A stretch of DNA of 64,000 bases from Ceratothoa steindachneri (lineage: Eukaryota; Arthropoda; Malacostraca; Isopoda; Cymothoidae): positions 192,849,895 to 192,913,894 of the forward strand of contig OZ018321.1 of the NCBI GenBank assembly GCA_963969495.1, given 5' to 3'. Made by a program: the position numbers and the translations under genes. Numbering within the stretch: position 1 is the stretch's first letter; each line of letters begins with the position of its first letter. The notes under the pieces were generated by a model. It did no database searches. It had not been told where the DNA came from and worked only from the letters and a program-made list of their open reading frames with translations. This document shows, in pieces, positions 12,304-23,824 of the stretch.

Positions 12304-13105
12304 TCTCCCTTCTTACATGCATGTGAGCATGAAATGAGGGTATAGACACGGGTACAGAAAATTGGAACACAAACATACGCACGCCCATGTGTAGGCAGAA
12401 TAAAGGGAAGAATACAATAGTTTTGAGACAAGCGGTAATTATCGCAACACACAGTTGCACACTCATACGCACGTACATACGACGTAACGCTCCTATTAGA
12501 GCAGTGGCTGCTTTGTTGCGTGAAATGGAGCTGTTGTCATCGGGTGGGATTCACAGCTGCTCCCAGACAGGACCCCTGCTCGAGATCTAGCCGACTCCCC
12601 GCCCCCTCCCTATTTATCGACCCTGCTTTTCATCACTTCCATTACACTCCATACCCGATCTCATGTCTACCTGTATTAAACAAGCAACGGGAGGCAAAAA
12701 ATGTACAGCCACAGAAACAACTGCGAGGACGACTCATGAGCATGATGAAGTCTGAACGCGTTTAGCCATCTTTATTGAGTCGCTTTCCTTCAAGATCCAG
12801 TTGAGATGTTCTTTACTAACGGACACGGACGCAACCCTTTTTCCAATGCACCCCTCCCCCCATGCTATTATTAAAGTTTTAGTTTGGGGGTATTTGATTC
12901 TCGAGTCTTGAAAAGTGAACGAAAAGGTATTTGTTGTTATTTCCGTTGGTTGGCCAACTCTCTATAAAGTGTTGTCTACTGATTTTAGGCAATACCTCTT
13001 TAGCATTTTATTTTTCAAAAACGATTTATGAACCTTTTTTTAGTGAATCTAGAGATAAGAATGTAATAGGCACAATTTAGTAGCTATCACACTATTTATC
13101 TCGGT
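12300..13105. other. Unassigned DNA
   Basis: No recognised feature. Confidence 0.5.
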
Positions 13106-14140
13106 TATAAAATCGACTTTTTTGAAATTTGATTATAATGAACGTCAAGGAATCTTTTGCAAGAAGCATTTTCTGATAAAGTAGCCAAGAAAAATTAAAT
13201 TCCCCAAGCAGAAAAAAGATATCGTGAATTTGGTGAAGACTTCTCGGAAATTTTCCAAAGATTGGAAACATAATCAACGTACTGGGAAAAAGATTGTAGA
13301 GAATGGCATACATCAAGAAATAAAGGGGTTCATAGGAGTTTCAAGCTATTAACCCTCAAGATCTTTCTCAAATTAAAAGAGAAGTTGCCATAGAAACAGA
13401 AAAACCATAGATCAAGCTGCAGGGAGTCCTTCCGTCTCGAAAGAAGCAAGTGTTAGGCTCTCAGGGAATTTGATACCGTTAGGAATAAGGCCAAAAAGCC
13501 GTCCCTGACAAAAAAACAGACACATTTGTTGGGGGCCCAGTGACTTTAGCAAAGTTATCTCCACATATGAATCAACGATCACTCTGAGTGGGTCGGGTGA
13601 TGGGCAAGATGCCAGCTTATAAATGGATATCAGATAAAGCAGTTTACCATGCGACAACAGAGAGGAGGATTTATGATTTGGACTGAAATTATTTGGAAGA
13701 AGCTAATAGGATCTTCCAATCTAGATGATGGCGTCAAAATGGATTAGAAGTGAAGTGCAAGTTCCTGGGGACAATCTTCCTACCTTGGTTCAAGAGCCAG
13801 CTGCTAATGAAGGAAAAGAGAACTGCTCTCATATAGGATAATGTTTCCAGTCATGTTCCCAAGCTCTGTAATTATAATTAGTTAGAGTCAAAGGGATTTG
13901 TAGGAGACTTAATCATGGACTGTCCTTCTAACAGTTGCGATCTAACTCCAATATCCAGTTAGTGGTGGTTCCTGAAGATAGACATTTACGAATATGGCAG
14001 GTAATTTGGCAACAGTATGACTTTGGAAAGCCATCCAAAACGCTGCAAAGTATGTGTCTGCTAATTGCATCAAAAATTAGATTTGATCAGTAGACAAGAG
14101 ACTGCACGTAGTTCTTTAGATGAAGGGTTCCTTTGTCCAA
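13106..14140 (+). pseudogene. Tc1/Tc3-like transposase pseudogene
   Basis: Fragments in several frames follow the order of a Tc1-family transposase. FSDESTITLSG near 13555-13590 is the first catalytic block. QQRGGFMIWTEIIW near 13655-13695 and a GVKMD block near 13730 follow. A DNVSSHVPKLCN block near 13845 corresponds to the second aspartate, and NCDLTPI...WWFLKIDIYEYG near 13930-14000 to the third. Many stops and frame changes interrupt it. The Tc1 rather than mariner assignment rests on the DLNPIENLW-like spacing and is tentative. No intact inverted repeats were found. Minus-strand frames over the same region are shadows. Confidence 0.6.
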
Positions 14141-14599
14141 TAGCTCTTAGACAGCTCTTAAGTTGTTTAAAAGTGTTATACTTTTGTTATTATATGATTT
14201 GTTCTTGTATTTAATTGTAAAACCTTGAATTACTACTAATTAAAAATCTGCATATGAGTTCTTGAAAATAAAATACTCAAATTAGCAATAATTTGTATTC
14301 TTTTCCTCTTATATGACATTTTGATTTTATACTTAAAAATTATATTTTCTGTTCCTGATTTTATTAACTCCAGGAAGAATGGGTGACACATAAAGCAGCT
14401 GTTTTAAGAGATCTTTGGCTATTTTGAATATTTGCATATATTCCCCAGACGCATCTTATATTCATTCTTATTACAATCTCAGCACACCTTAGATCACTCA
14501 TGGTTACGACCTTATTTACACCTTGCCCTCAAAATATAAGAGAATGACTATATTAGAGGTATACTTCTAATCTGTTCCCTTACACCTTCTACCTTGATC
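14141..14599. other. Unassigned AT-rich DNA
   Basis: No recognisable signal. Confidence 0.5.
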
Positions 14600-16005
14600 G
14601 CACTCAATAACCCTTTCACTGCCATAACCCAATCTTATTACCAGCATAACCTCATGCTATTTTCTAGCCTATTCTACAATCACCCCTTGTCATTTATGTA
14701 TCTCAAATTCTGCACTAAAACCTTTGCCATTTCTCTCACATTTCTCACTCAAACGATTGCCATTCTCTCACATTCTACACTCAAACTCTTGCCATTTCTC
14801 TTACATTCTACACTCAAACACCTAACATTTCAGACCCATTCTATGCTCAAACCATTATCGTTTATGGCCCATCTGCACTTAAACCAGTGCCATTTCTGGT
14901 ATATTTTGCACTCAAAATATTTCCATTTTTGCTCCATCTACACTCAAACCTTTGCTATTTCTGGCTTACTCTACACTCAATCACTTTTCATTTCTGGCCC
15001 ATTCTACAATCAAACCCTTGACATTTCTGGACAATTCTACACTCAAGTACTTTTAATTTCTAGCTCAAAATACACTCGACATCTTGTCATTGCAAAACCC
15101 ATTCTACACCCAAACCAAGTGCCATTTATTGCTTATTCTACACTCAAATCCTTGCCATTTCTGGCCAATCTACACTCAAACCTTTGCCATTTCTGACACA
15201 TTCTATACTTAGACCCTTGCCATTTATGGCCCACTATAAACTCAACCTCTTGTAATTTCTCTTCAATTCTACACTCAAACCCATACCATTTATCGCCCAT
15301 TCTACACCCAACCCCTTGGTATTTCTGGCACATTCTTCTCCAAAGCTCATGCCATTTCAGGCCCATCTACACTTAAAACTTTGCCATTTCTGGGCCATCT
15401 ATATTTAAATCCATGTCATTTCCTGCTCAATGTACACCCAAAGCATTGCCATTGGTGGCTAATCTACATTCAACCATTTACTATTTATTGGCCATCTACA
15501 CTCAAACCTTTGATATTCCTGGCCAATCTACACTCAACCCGCTGCCATTTCTGGCCATTCTACAATCAAACCATTGCCATTTCTGTTACATTCTACACTC
15601 AAACACTTGCCATTTCTGGTCCATTCTAAACGCAAACATTTGCCATTTCTGGCCCATCTACACTCAGCAGTTTGCCATTTCTGGTCCATAATACACTGAA
15701 TACTTTGTTATTTATGGCCAATCTATAATCAAGTCTTTGCCATGTTTTGTCATATACCTTCAAACCCTTGCCATTTCTGGCCAATCTACACTCAAATCCT
15801 TGCAATTTCTGTCACGTTCTAAACTCAAACCCTTGTCATTTCTGGCCCATTTTACACTCAACCCTTTGGTATTTTTGGCTCACTCTACACTAAAACCGTT
15901 GCTATTTTTGGCTACCTACACTCAAACCCTTACCATTTCTGGTCAATCTTGACTCCAACCCTTGCCTTTTATGGTCCATTCTACACTCAATCCCTTGTCA
16001 TTTTC
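14600..16005. repeat. 33-bp minisatellite (about 40 units)
   Basis: The unit is close to TTGCCATTTCTGGCCCATTC followed by TACACTCAAACCC, about 31-33 bases. It repeats for 1.4 kb with point changes and small length changes. Because most units are 33 bases (11 codons), long repetitive frames such as those at 14594-15196 and 15413-15691 stay open on the plus strand. They drift between frames and have no start context, so I do not call a protein. It is unrelated in sequence to the 33-base array at 23825-25540. Confidence 0.95.
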
Positions 16006-16344
16006 TTAACGCTGCGATCGCCTCGGACACTTTCCATCCCCCCTAATCATGTTATCGCTCTCACCCTCGCCCGTTACCAGACCGCACAAGAGAAAAATTG
16101 ATCAGGTGCTTCAGAGACTAAGATAAGCAGCGATAGGTGAGAAATGTGTATAAGAGGAGGGAGTTTTAGTTAAGGGTGTGTTCTTGGGGCTCTATGCCCT
16201 GGGGCGAATCCTGACTGGGAAGAAGATACTACGGCATACAGCCCCCGGCCCCCATCGTTATGAAGGAGCCAAATTTGGGTTCTAAATGGAGAAGAGTGGC
16301 GGTTGTTCTTGTCAAGGGATAAAGGGATTGGATGAGGAGAGTAT

Positions 16345-16475
16345 TCGGTAGCCCAGTGGATTGAAAGTTGAATTTCCACGCCAAGGTAACCAGGTTCGAT
16401 TCCAGACGACAGGGGAGGACACAAAATATCTTCAGCAAATCCCAGTATTCAGGGCGGTAACAATTAACCCCCCCC
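16345..16475 (+). repeat. tRNA-headed short repeat (possible SINE)
   Basis: GGTAGCCCAGTGGATTG resembles a pol III A box, and 50 bases later AGGTTCGATTCC is a near-consensus B box. The following segment, TATTCAGGGCGGTAACAATT, resembles 18759-18780 (TATTCAGGGTAGCAACATTT), suggesting a dispersed family. The acceptor stem is not convincing, so this is tRNA-derived rather than a tRNA gene. Confidence 0.5.
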
Positions 16476-17270
16476 TGTTAAGAAATTTTTGGAGTGGAAC
16501 TCCCAAACTTCTTAATTAGACCCCCACTTTTAGAGTGTTTTACAAATCCCGATTAACCAAACTGTTGCCTATTCTTCTTCCCTCTCTTCCTGCGCACAAT
16601 ACATCACTCTTCTGAAGGGTATCAAAATTCATACACCCGAGATAGGGAACGGGTGACTCGCCCTTGGGCCACGAAGAATTCCATGCTCGCTGGTTAGTGC
16701 CAAAATTCATTACCTACAACTCTCCCTCCCTTAACGCGGAGTAGCCCCTGATGCTCTTGAGCTCGCCACCAATTGTCATTCTAATCTTTATGTTTCACGA
16801 TTAAAATGGGACAAATGGCGTAATTATATAACTTCTAGTGGTGTTGACGCTTGCCTTCCCCATTTTGTGGGTAAGTCGTTTGCGGTGAAGCTAAGATGGC
16901 GGTGCTTCTGCTTCACACCTTCGCTGCCACTCTCACTCTCTCCGAGGAGCTTCGGGTTCGTATACTCTTCACTTTTCCTCTTGTAGGTTTTGGGACCGAA
17001 GTCGCCCCCTCCCCCCTCCCTCGTTTGGAGAAAAATTGTCCTCAGTAGCATCCCCATGCATACCCACAAATGCCTCCTCTTATAGGGATCGATTGTAGTA
17101 GTGGAACATGCTACATTTAACATCTGGAGAATTGCCTGTCCGCACGACCCTAACGTCCTCTGGTGGATTTGCAGCGATCTTCCACACCTCTTCTTATACA
17201 GATCTCTCCTTACACACTTTCTACTGAATTTGCTACTTTTTTCAGTAGCAACTCCTACCCGCAAAGACGA
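16476..17270. other. Unassigned DNA
   Basis: No named feature. A minus-strand frame of 146 codons (16824-17264) has no recognisable motif. Confidence 0.45.
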
Positions 17271-17690
17271 GAGCTCTTGCTAGCCGAACGGATACTGCTG
17301 TGGTCTGCTAAAGTCGTGGTACCGGGTTCGATCCCGACAAGAGCGGACACAAACGTCACCGCATGGAGAGATCTGGCTACCGATTGGTGGAAGCGCTGTG
17401 CCCAATCCTGTATTCGGGTGGGTAGATCTTAGACTTCTGCTTTCTCCCCCCCTTCGTCTTCGCAGACCAACAAACACACTCTCTCTCTGTTCCAAGGCAT
17501 CCTGCCAATGGATATCTATGTATATCCACATACTTCTGACGTAGAACAGGTCTCTCTGCCCCGGGGCGACCAAGATTTCCCCTGAACGCTGTTTGGGGTC
17601 GAAACATAATACTTCCCAAAGAGATCCGGCCTCTGGTACCCTTCCTCTCACCGGTGATTGTCATACTGACCTTTATGTCGAGTTCATTAT
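17271..17690 (+). repeat. tRNA-derived SINE, copy 1
   Basis: The head has an A box (TAGCCGAACGG), an anticodon-loop-like CTGCTAA (Ser-GCU type) and a B box (GGGTTCGATCCC). GCTCTTG and CAAGAGC at its ends could pair like an acceptor stem, although the numbering is off by one. The body and tail match 39260-39630: GATCTGGCTACC, GGGTGG(A)GATCTTA, CCCAAAGAG, and the terminal TGTCATACTGACCTTTATGT. A shared head, body and tail at two unlinked sites is what defines a SINE. The LINE partner supplying the tail is not identified. Confidence 0.75.
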
Positions 17691-20330
17691 AGGATCCGCC
17701 TGGATAGAGTCATGTTGACGAACTACTACTACTACGTAGCTATTTTTCTTGCCTGTCCTATCTTTTCCACACCTATAGAGATGCAAAAAGGTGAAAGAGA
17801 CCATTAAACCCTTCAACATCTTTTCATTCTCCAACTTTTTACTTCTCCCATTTTTCTTCTATTATTCCTCTCTCCCTTTTTCTTAATAAGCAGCCTGTAG
17901 ATGTCCTCTTTCGTCCTCTTCTCGAGCGACCCCTCCCACTGTTTTCCCTCCGCACGAACCGCTAATGCCCTTGTGCACTGGCGCCGCTCTTCCACAACAT
18001 TCATCACATTAATGGCCGCCACCGAACCAACATTCCGGCCCTGAATGCGCTCACTTGTCCCTCTCCTTTTCAACGCCCGGTTAAGTTTTAAGTAGGCCCG
18101 TAAAGGAGCTACTGAGAATAGGCCTTGACGGCTATTAAGGGCATGGTTTCGTAACCCGATACCCCACCAAGCGAATGGGTATCGTCCTAAGATTTGGGAC
18201 AGGGTAGGATATGGCTCCGCCCACGACTCTTTTTTCTTTTAAAAAATAAAGATACTTCATAGGATCCCTTTTAACCGTTAGAAACGTTTAGGGAGAAAAA
18301 AAGTCATTATCTTTGTTTGTGTTTCGAAGCCTCGGGTGAAGCGTTTATCCGTCTTTATCTCTGCGATTAACACCGAGAGTCTATAGAGAAAGATTCTTCT
18401 CATTTTTCCTCATTGTTCATTTATCCTTTGTTTACATTTCTATGTTAAAACTTGTAACTGTATTAGAGAAACGGGAATATCAATTCGTGTGTATACATTC
18501 CCTGGTAGTTCTATCGTTAGTAAAGGTTTTGCCACCGGCGGAAGTCTCAGTGGAAAAAGATGGCCTGGATGAAGCCTAAACCCGCTCGTTATTTGTATGG
18601 TTTACTCCTTCGATACCTAACAAAGACACGAGATCTATTTCATTATTTATATCGAAGGGGAATGGTACCATCGACAGAGAGGAAAAGTGTGATAAAGAGG
18701 GGATTTAGAGAATATAAACATTACCACGAATCAAGATAGGAATTTCAACATAAATCGTGGTATTCAGGGTAGCAACATTTAAAAATCCCCTTGTTGAGGG
18801 AATTAGTAAGTATAGCCGATAAATTCTTCACCTAGAACCCCCTATGGTGAGTTTAATCCCACCCCAGATTAAACGCAGATTACGCTTAAGTGGAAGCTCG
18901 AAGTTGCCCGCCACTCGAGTGCACGTTCCATCGCCGCCTCTCGCTCTGCCCGCCTGAACGTGCTCTCGATCTCTCCAGAAGTTAAGTTCGCCAATACAAA
19001 ATCACTCCCATTTCTAAATCTTATTAATTTCCCCAAGCCTCTTACGCTACATTAAGAGTATATAATTCGACGAGTGAGCCTTTTCAAGCCCTCACGAGGT
19101 TAGTCTATACACAAGAGCTCCCTCCCACCGGACCAGCTGTCTTTTTGTGTTCCTCAGAGGATTAATCCATGGGTGCGCTCTCGAGAGATGAGCTGTCAAG
19201 TGGGCCGAGCGGGCGTCCGAATCGCCGGAGAGGACTTGGAGACCGCTCAAGTGGCACTCAAATATTATCCCTCCCCCAACTAATGTGAAGAGGGGGTAGA
19301 ATGATACTCCAATCCGAAAATCACAACTATTATATATTAATATTTAATAGAAAGTTTTTGTTTTATTACCGCCTGCATCAAACACGGACTCGCTCGAATC
19401 GGGGATTCTGAGGGTTAACTGAAATCGAGCTATGGGAAACGAATCGAACGCAGCGGACTGGAAGGGTCTGCAGACAGGTAAAGGCGGTCTTTTTTCCTGT
19501 CCCGCTGCCCCGGTGGGATCTGGGCCCGACGGAAGACTCGCCTCACCCGTCGATGCTCACCTCTATGCACTTGGACCACGAGCGTCGCACTCACGCTCGA
19601 CCCGCACGTGAGTACCACCCATTAACGCGCCCTCACAACTCAGTTTTTCCCATATACTATGGAGAAGGGAATAGGAAGGGGGGCGTCTCCCTGGGATCAT
19701 TTTGATTCGCGTTCTTACTATGATGTCGGTGTTAACGTTCGTCACTCCTGCCTTTCCTATTTAACTAATACTAATGCTAGTAAGAGTTGCTTGGTATCTT
19801 GGTTAGGGTTACAGCCTCATTTCTCTGGCTAGTTCGAACCCCATCACATTTGTCCTTTTCTCGATGTCCGGCGGAGATCCGTCCGAACTTCCTCTCCTCC
19901 TTTGAAAGGGGAACTTGGGGCTTCCAATGGAGTAGTTAAGAGGGAATCTTTATTTTTGTTTCAAAATTGATGGTGGCACCAATTCACCCTGCTTCTAGGG
20001 GCGGTTATTTCTCCCCAGTCAATCAGACTATTCCAGGGGGCATAGGGACCCTGCGATAGTTCCGGGACAGGAGGGACATGCGGATGTCCACTGATGCTCT
20101 TCCAAGTTAAGAAAAGTCCGGGAGTGAATTCTTGCACGAAGAAAACTGGCGCTAATTAACCGATGAATGAGGCCTACCTATGGTACCACCATAAAGCGGG
20201 ATTTACCGATCAAAGAGGATGACAAGGATGGTTGCAGGAATAAAACTTTCGGCAGTGCTGAGGGAGACGGTCGAATTTTGAATTAGGTAATATCGTTTCC
20301 ACTGTGTTCTTGTTTCTTCCTATTTGTCTG
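17691..20330. other. Unassigned GC-richer stretch
   Basis: No gene recognised. At 19792-19860 a tRNA-like string (GGTATCTTGGTTAGGGTTAC then AGTTCGAACCCC) has weak A- and B-box resemblance. Short frames on the minus strand (17813-18073, 19430-19745) lack motifs. The composition is less AT-rich than the flanks. Confidence 0.45.
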
Positions 20331-20334
20331 TTTA

Positions 20335-20393
<59 letters not shown>

Positions 20394-20450
20394 CTTTCTC
20401 TCTCTCTCTCTCTTTGTTGCTCTTTATCTCTCTCTTTCTCCCTCTCACTC
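20331..20450. repeat. (TC)n-(TA)n-(TC)n compound microsatellite
   Basis: TC dinucleotides to about 20361, TA dinucleotides to about 20391, then imperfect TC-rich sequence. The 61-codon frame through it is an artefact. Confidence 0.95.
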
Positions 20451-20577
20451 ATGTAAGAACCTCGGGTAATTTGAGCTTATCAGGTCCTCGATCATTTGAG
20501 GCAAGTTGATCTTTCGAGCTTTTCAAAATGGTTATTTTGGATTACACAGAAATGTGATAGTTTAAGCCCAAATCATG

Positions 20578-20579
<2 letters not shown>

Positions 20580-20641
<62 letters not shown>
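20580..20641. repeat. (AT)n microsatellite
   Basis: Uninterrupted AT array of about 62 bases. Confidence 0.95.
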
Positions 20642-20645
<4 letters not shown>

Positions 20646-21117
20646 AACTAGTATGAAAACATGTTAACCAAGGGTGTAGACAAGTACAAGTGATATGTGG
20701 AAAAATAGTGTGTAAGATGGGAGGAAAGTAATTCTGCGACTTCCTCGAGAGAGAGAAAGGAGACGAGCGAAGTCTGGGCTCCACTTGTCTGTATGCTCCT
20801 CTAAGTGGGGCGGGAGCATTTGAGGGGCGGGAACAGGCGTGTGCTGTCACCCGATCTATACCTACCGTCACTCGCTACCCCTCTCACCCAAACATACCAT
20901 TAGCCACATCGCGATACACTCGCACTTGAGTATAGGTGTGTGTACTCGTATGTGTGTTTGAAGCAGACAGAAGATTGCTAATAGACAGACAAAGAGAGAG
21001 CACACTCGTAATATTATACCTAAATTAAAACTCGTAAATCCTTCAAAAGAGCACAAAAGTGCTCCCAAATTATTGACTACTAGTGCCTTATGAACTACCG
21101 ACGACTTCAAGTTAAGG
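20642..21117. other. Unassigned DNA
   Basis: No recognised feature. Confidence 0.5.
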
Positions 21118-21990
21118 AGGAGCTGTGGTAGTAGTATTGCGTGTTTTGACCCTCTCTGAACAAGTTCTTGTGCAAAATACAGGTCTCCGTAATAGTACGA
21201 ATGTAAACAGGGTTCTTTTTCCCCACCTCACTGGTATTTTTAATAACTCTCGCTCATCTGGTGTGGTACCACTTGATTCCAAACACACTGCTGTTCGCCC
21301 AATCTTTAAAAACCCAAGGTTTAAACCTAAAGACACTACAAGCAACCGCCTTATCACTACACTGCAGTTATTTTCGAAAGTCCTGAATGGCTGGTGTCAG
21401 TCTGGTTTATAAATCACATCTCTAACATTGATTTTTCAGGCTGATATCAAGGCTAGACACAGCATCAATCAGCTCAGCTACATATAATTGACCGCCTTCG
21501 TTAAAAAGTTGATGCCGGTCTGTCTTCCATTCCAGTACTTCTTGATCTCTCGCATGCATTCAACATGGCCAAACTACCTTTGGCTGGTTCCATTTATACA
21601 TATCATCTCGCACTCAGTCTGTTCATAGAAGGAGTGATAAATCTAGGCTAGCGGATGTGCGTGTTGGGGTCGAGCAAGCCTTGCTCTAGCTAGCCCTTTT
21701 TTGTCTCAATCCACTTACCCTTAGTATTCATTTATGGGTCACTTAGGTCTATCATGCGACTTTTATGTTGATGACACCCAAATATATCTTTTTACCCAAC
21801 TTCCTTTACCTAAACTCTCAGAAACTATCTTTCAGCTTACAACATCATTACTATGTTGACACGTTTGCTGAGTAATTCATAAATCGTCTATTGAGATACA
21901 GCATCATTACTGAATTCCTCTTAGTCAATTTTATGAGACTCAATTATAGCAAAACTAAAATACTACGGGAAATGCCCGTTAAGGTGTGGC
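21118..21990 (+). pseudogene. L2-like LINE reverse transcriptase, decayed
   Basis: The frame at about 21210-21400 reads FPHLTGIFNNSRSSGVVPLD, then AVRPIFKNP, followed by ITTLQLFSKVL. This is the N-terminal fingers region of L2/CR1-type reverse transcriptases (the block before NYRPIS). Later frames supply ILVLLDLSHAFNM (motif A, about 21528-21570) and YVDDTQIYLF (motif C, about 21766-21795), in the right order and roughly the right spacing. Stops and frameshifts between motifs show it is dead. The endonuclease and 3' end were not identified. Together with the minus-strand copy at 42168-44640 it shows that L2-like LINEs are part of this genome's repeat set. Confidence 0.7.
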
Positions 21991-23577
21991 TCGCTGTATA
22001 CTATTGTTTCTTTTCTTAACCTTAGCCACACACCGGTTCTCAAATCCTCTCTCTTCTTTCTGCGTAATCTTATCTACACCCGGTGCCAATTCTACAATGT
22101 GGAATGTCAAAGTGGTATATACTCATACTCCCAAAGTGCCTTCAAATGTGACTTCAATACCAACCTTTTCAATCATTGATTTTCCTAGTAAATAGGCGAT
22201 TTATGAAAACCTGTGCCATTTAAGAGCTCCTTGCAAGAATGTAGCGTACTCTATTACTGAGTCACCCAATGACATCTGTTAGAGGCTCATTACCCCCCTC
22301 CCTCCTCCCCCTCCCAAAAAATGCTCCTTTCCCCGTCAACACACGACCGCAACTGTAGTGATATCGAAACATTATCGTTATTTACTTTTCCTTTGATGAT
22401 GCCACTGTATCTTCCGCTATATGGGCGGGCCGTTATTTCTAAATATTATGCCAAAGGAAAAGCATAAAAATCACTTATTTGTTCTGCCAACGCCAAACAA
22501 GAACATTGATTTATATCAACGCGATTATTCTCCACCCTGTTTTGATTTCTCGTGATTTAAATACCTCATCTCTCTTTGAACGTTGACTTACTTAGTTTAT
22601 GAATTCACTCCTCATTTGAGACGAGAGAAAGAAGGAGAATGCGACCAATAGCAGAATGTTTTTAGTTTTTCTTCAATAATGTCAGCATTGGTATCTATAG
22701 TAACACATCCACTTCTTTAATGTTTCCGTCGGCCACACAGGCTTTGGCGAAGCAAGGCTGAGCTCTAAATTGGGCTGTACAACAACTTAATTCTTACCAT
22801 TTGTTTACGTCAGCCAGTCTGCCCGAGAAATAGATTCCTAGATATAAGAAGACGGAACTTTTGTACGCCTGGCAGCCGCTCTGCCCGAGAGATTATGAAG
22901 ACGTTGATAACGATTTGATGTGGAAGTGGTGTACGTGCTTGGAAAGAACTGAACATTTTTAACCTTCCATATTGTGTATTTTACTTTATCCCCATTTCCT
23001 TAATGCGGTCTATTAGAAACAACACAAACACACCGAGTAAGAGAAGGTGTGTGAGTGCAAGCAGGAAAGACATAAGATGAATTGTGTGTGTGTGACCGAG
23101 AAGGTTGGGGGGGTGATCATTCCTTGCAATACGCCTGCGATCATAATTTTGCTCAGGAAAAATGTGCCAAAGGCGGTAACAGCCACTTTGTTAAAATTTT
23201 CGAGGAGTTAATATTTAAGAAATATAATTATAGTTTTATTCATATTTTAACTCCATTCAAAGTTAATAATCTTTCATTCTATTTTCAAATGGAATCATCA
23301 ATAATTCGATTTACTTCCGAAGAAAAGCAAAAAAAAAAGAAAGAGTTTCTTCCTTTCCAGGAACATCTCTCATTGTTTCTTTCGAATATCAAGATAATAA
23401 TTTTCTATTGTTTTTAATTAGTAATAGGTTGTTTGTTTCACTCTCAACATCTTAACATTCCTTATTTACCATTTAAGAGATAAAGTTAAATAAAAACTTG
23501 ATATCAAAAAAATGTATTTAAGAAATGGGTTCAACCTTATCATTCACCTAAGATCTGAGGATTCAAATAATAATTAT
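21991..23577. other. Unassigned DNA
   Basis: No gene recognised. A frame of 111 codons at 23082-23417 contains a lysine run from poly(A) and no known motif. Confidence 0.45.
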
Positions 23578-23631
23578 TATATAAGTAAACAAAACAAGTA
23601 ATTATAATTACTTGTTTTGTTTACTTATATA
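23578..23631. repeat. Perfect 54-base palindrome
   Basis: Two 27-base half-sites (23578-23604 and 23605-23631) are exact reverse complements with no spacer. Each half starts TATATAAGTAAACAAAACAA. It could be a relic of a small foldback element or a hairpin-prone site. Confidence 0.95.
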
Positions 23632-23824
23632 GATAAAAAAAGAAACCAAAGAAGCTACTTCAGAAAGTCCTTGAAGAGAGACTGGTATTCAAATTAGAGA
23701 AGTTAGGGGGCGGCGTGGAATATACACATGTCAGGTAGACTACTCGAGGACCAGAAAGGTATAAAGCTGCACTGAGCATCTACATTTTGGGAAGAAGGAT
23801 CTCCTGATCATTCTTCTGGGTGGC

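Noticed and set aside
14600..16005. CRISPR-like array
   Set aside because: Units are contiguous and diverged with no unique spacers, in a eukaryotic context. It is a minisatellite.
17271..17345. Functional tRNA-Ser gene
   Set aside because: The stems do not close under normal numbering, and the similarity to a second site extends for about 300 bases beyond the tRNA part, as in a SINE.
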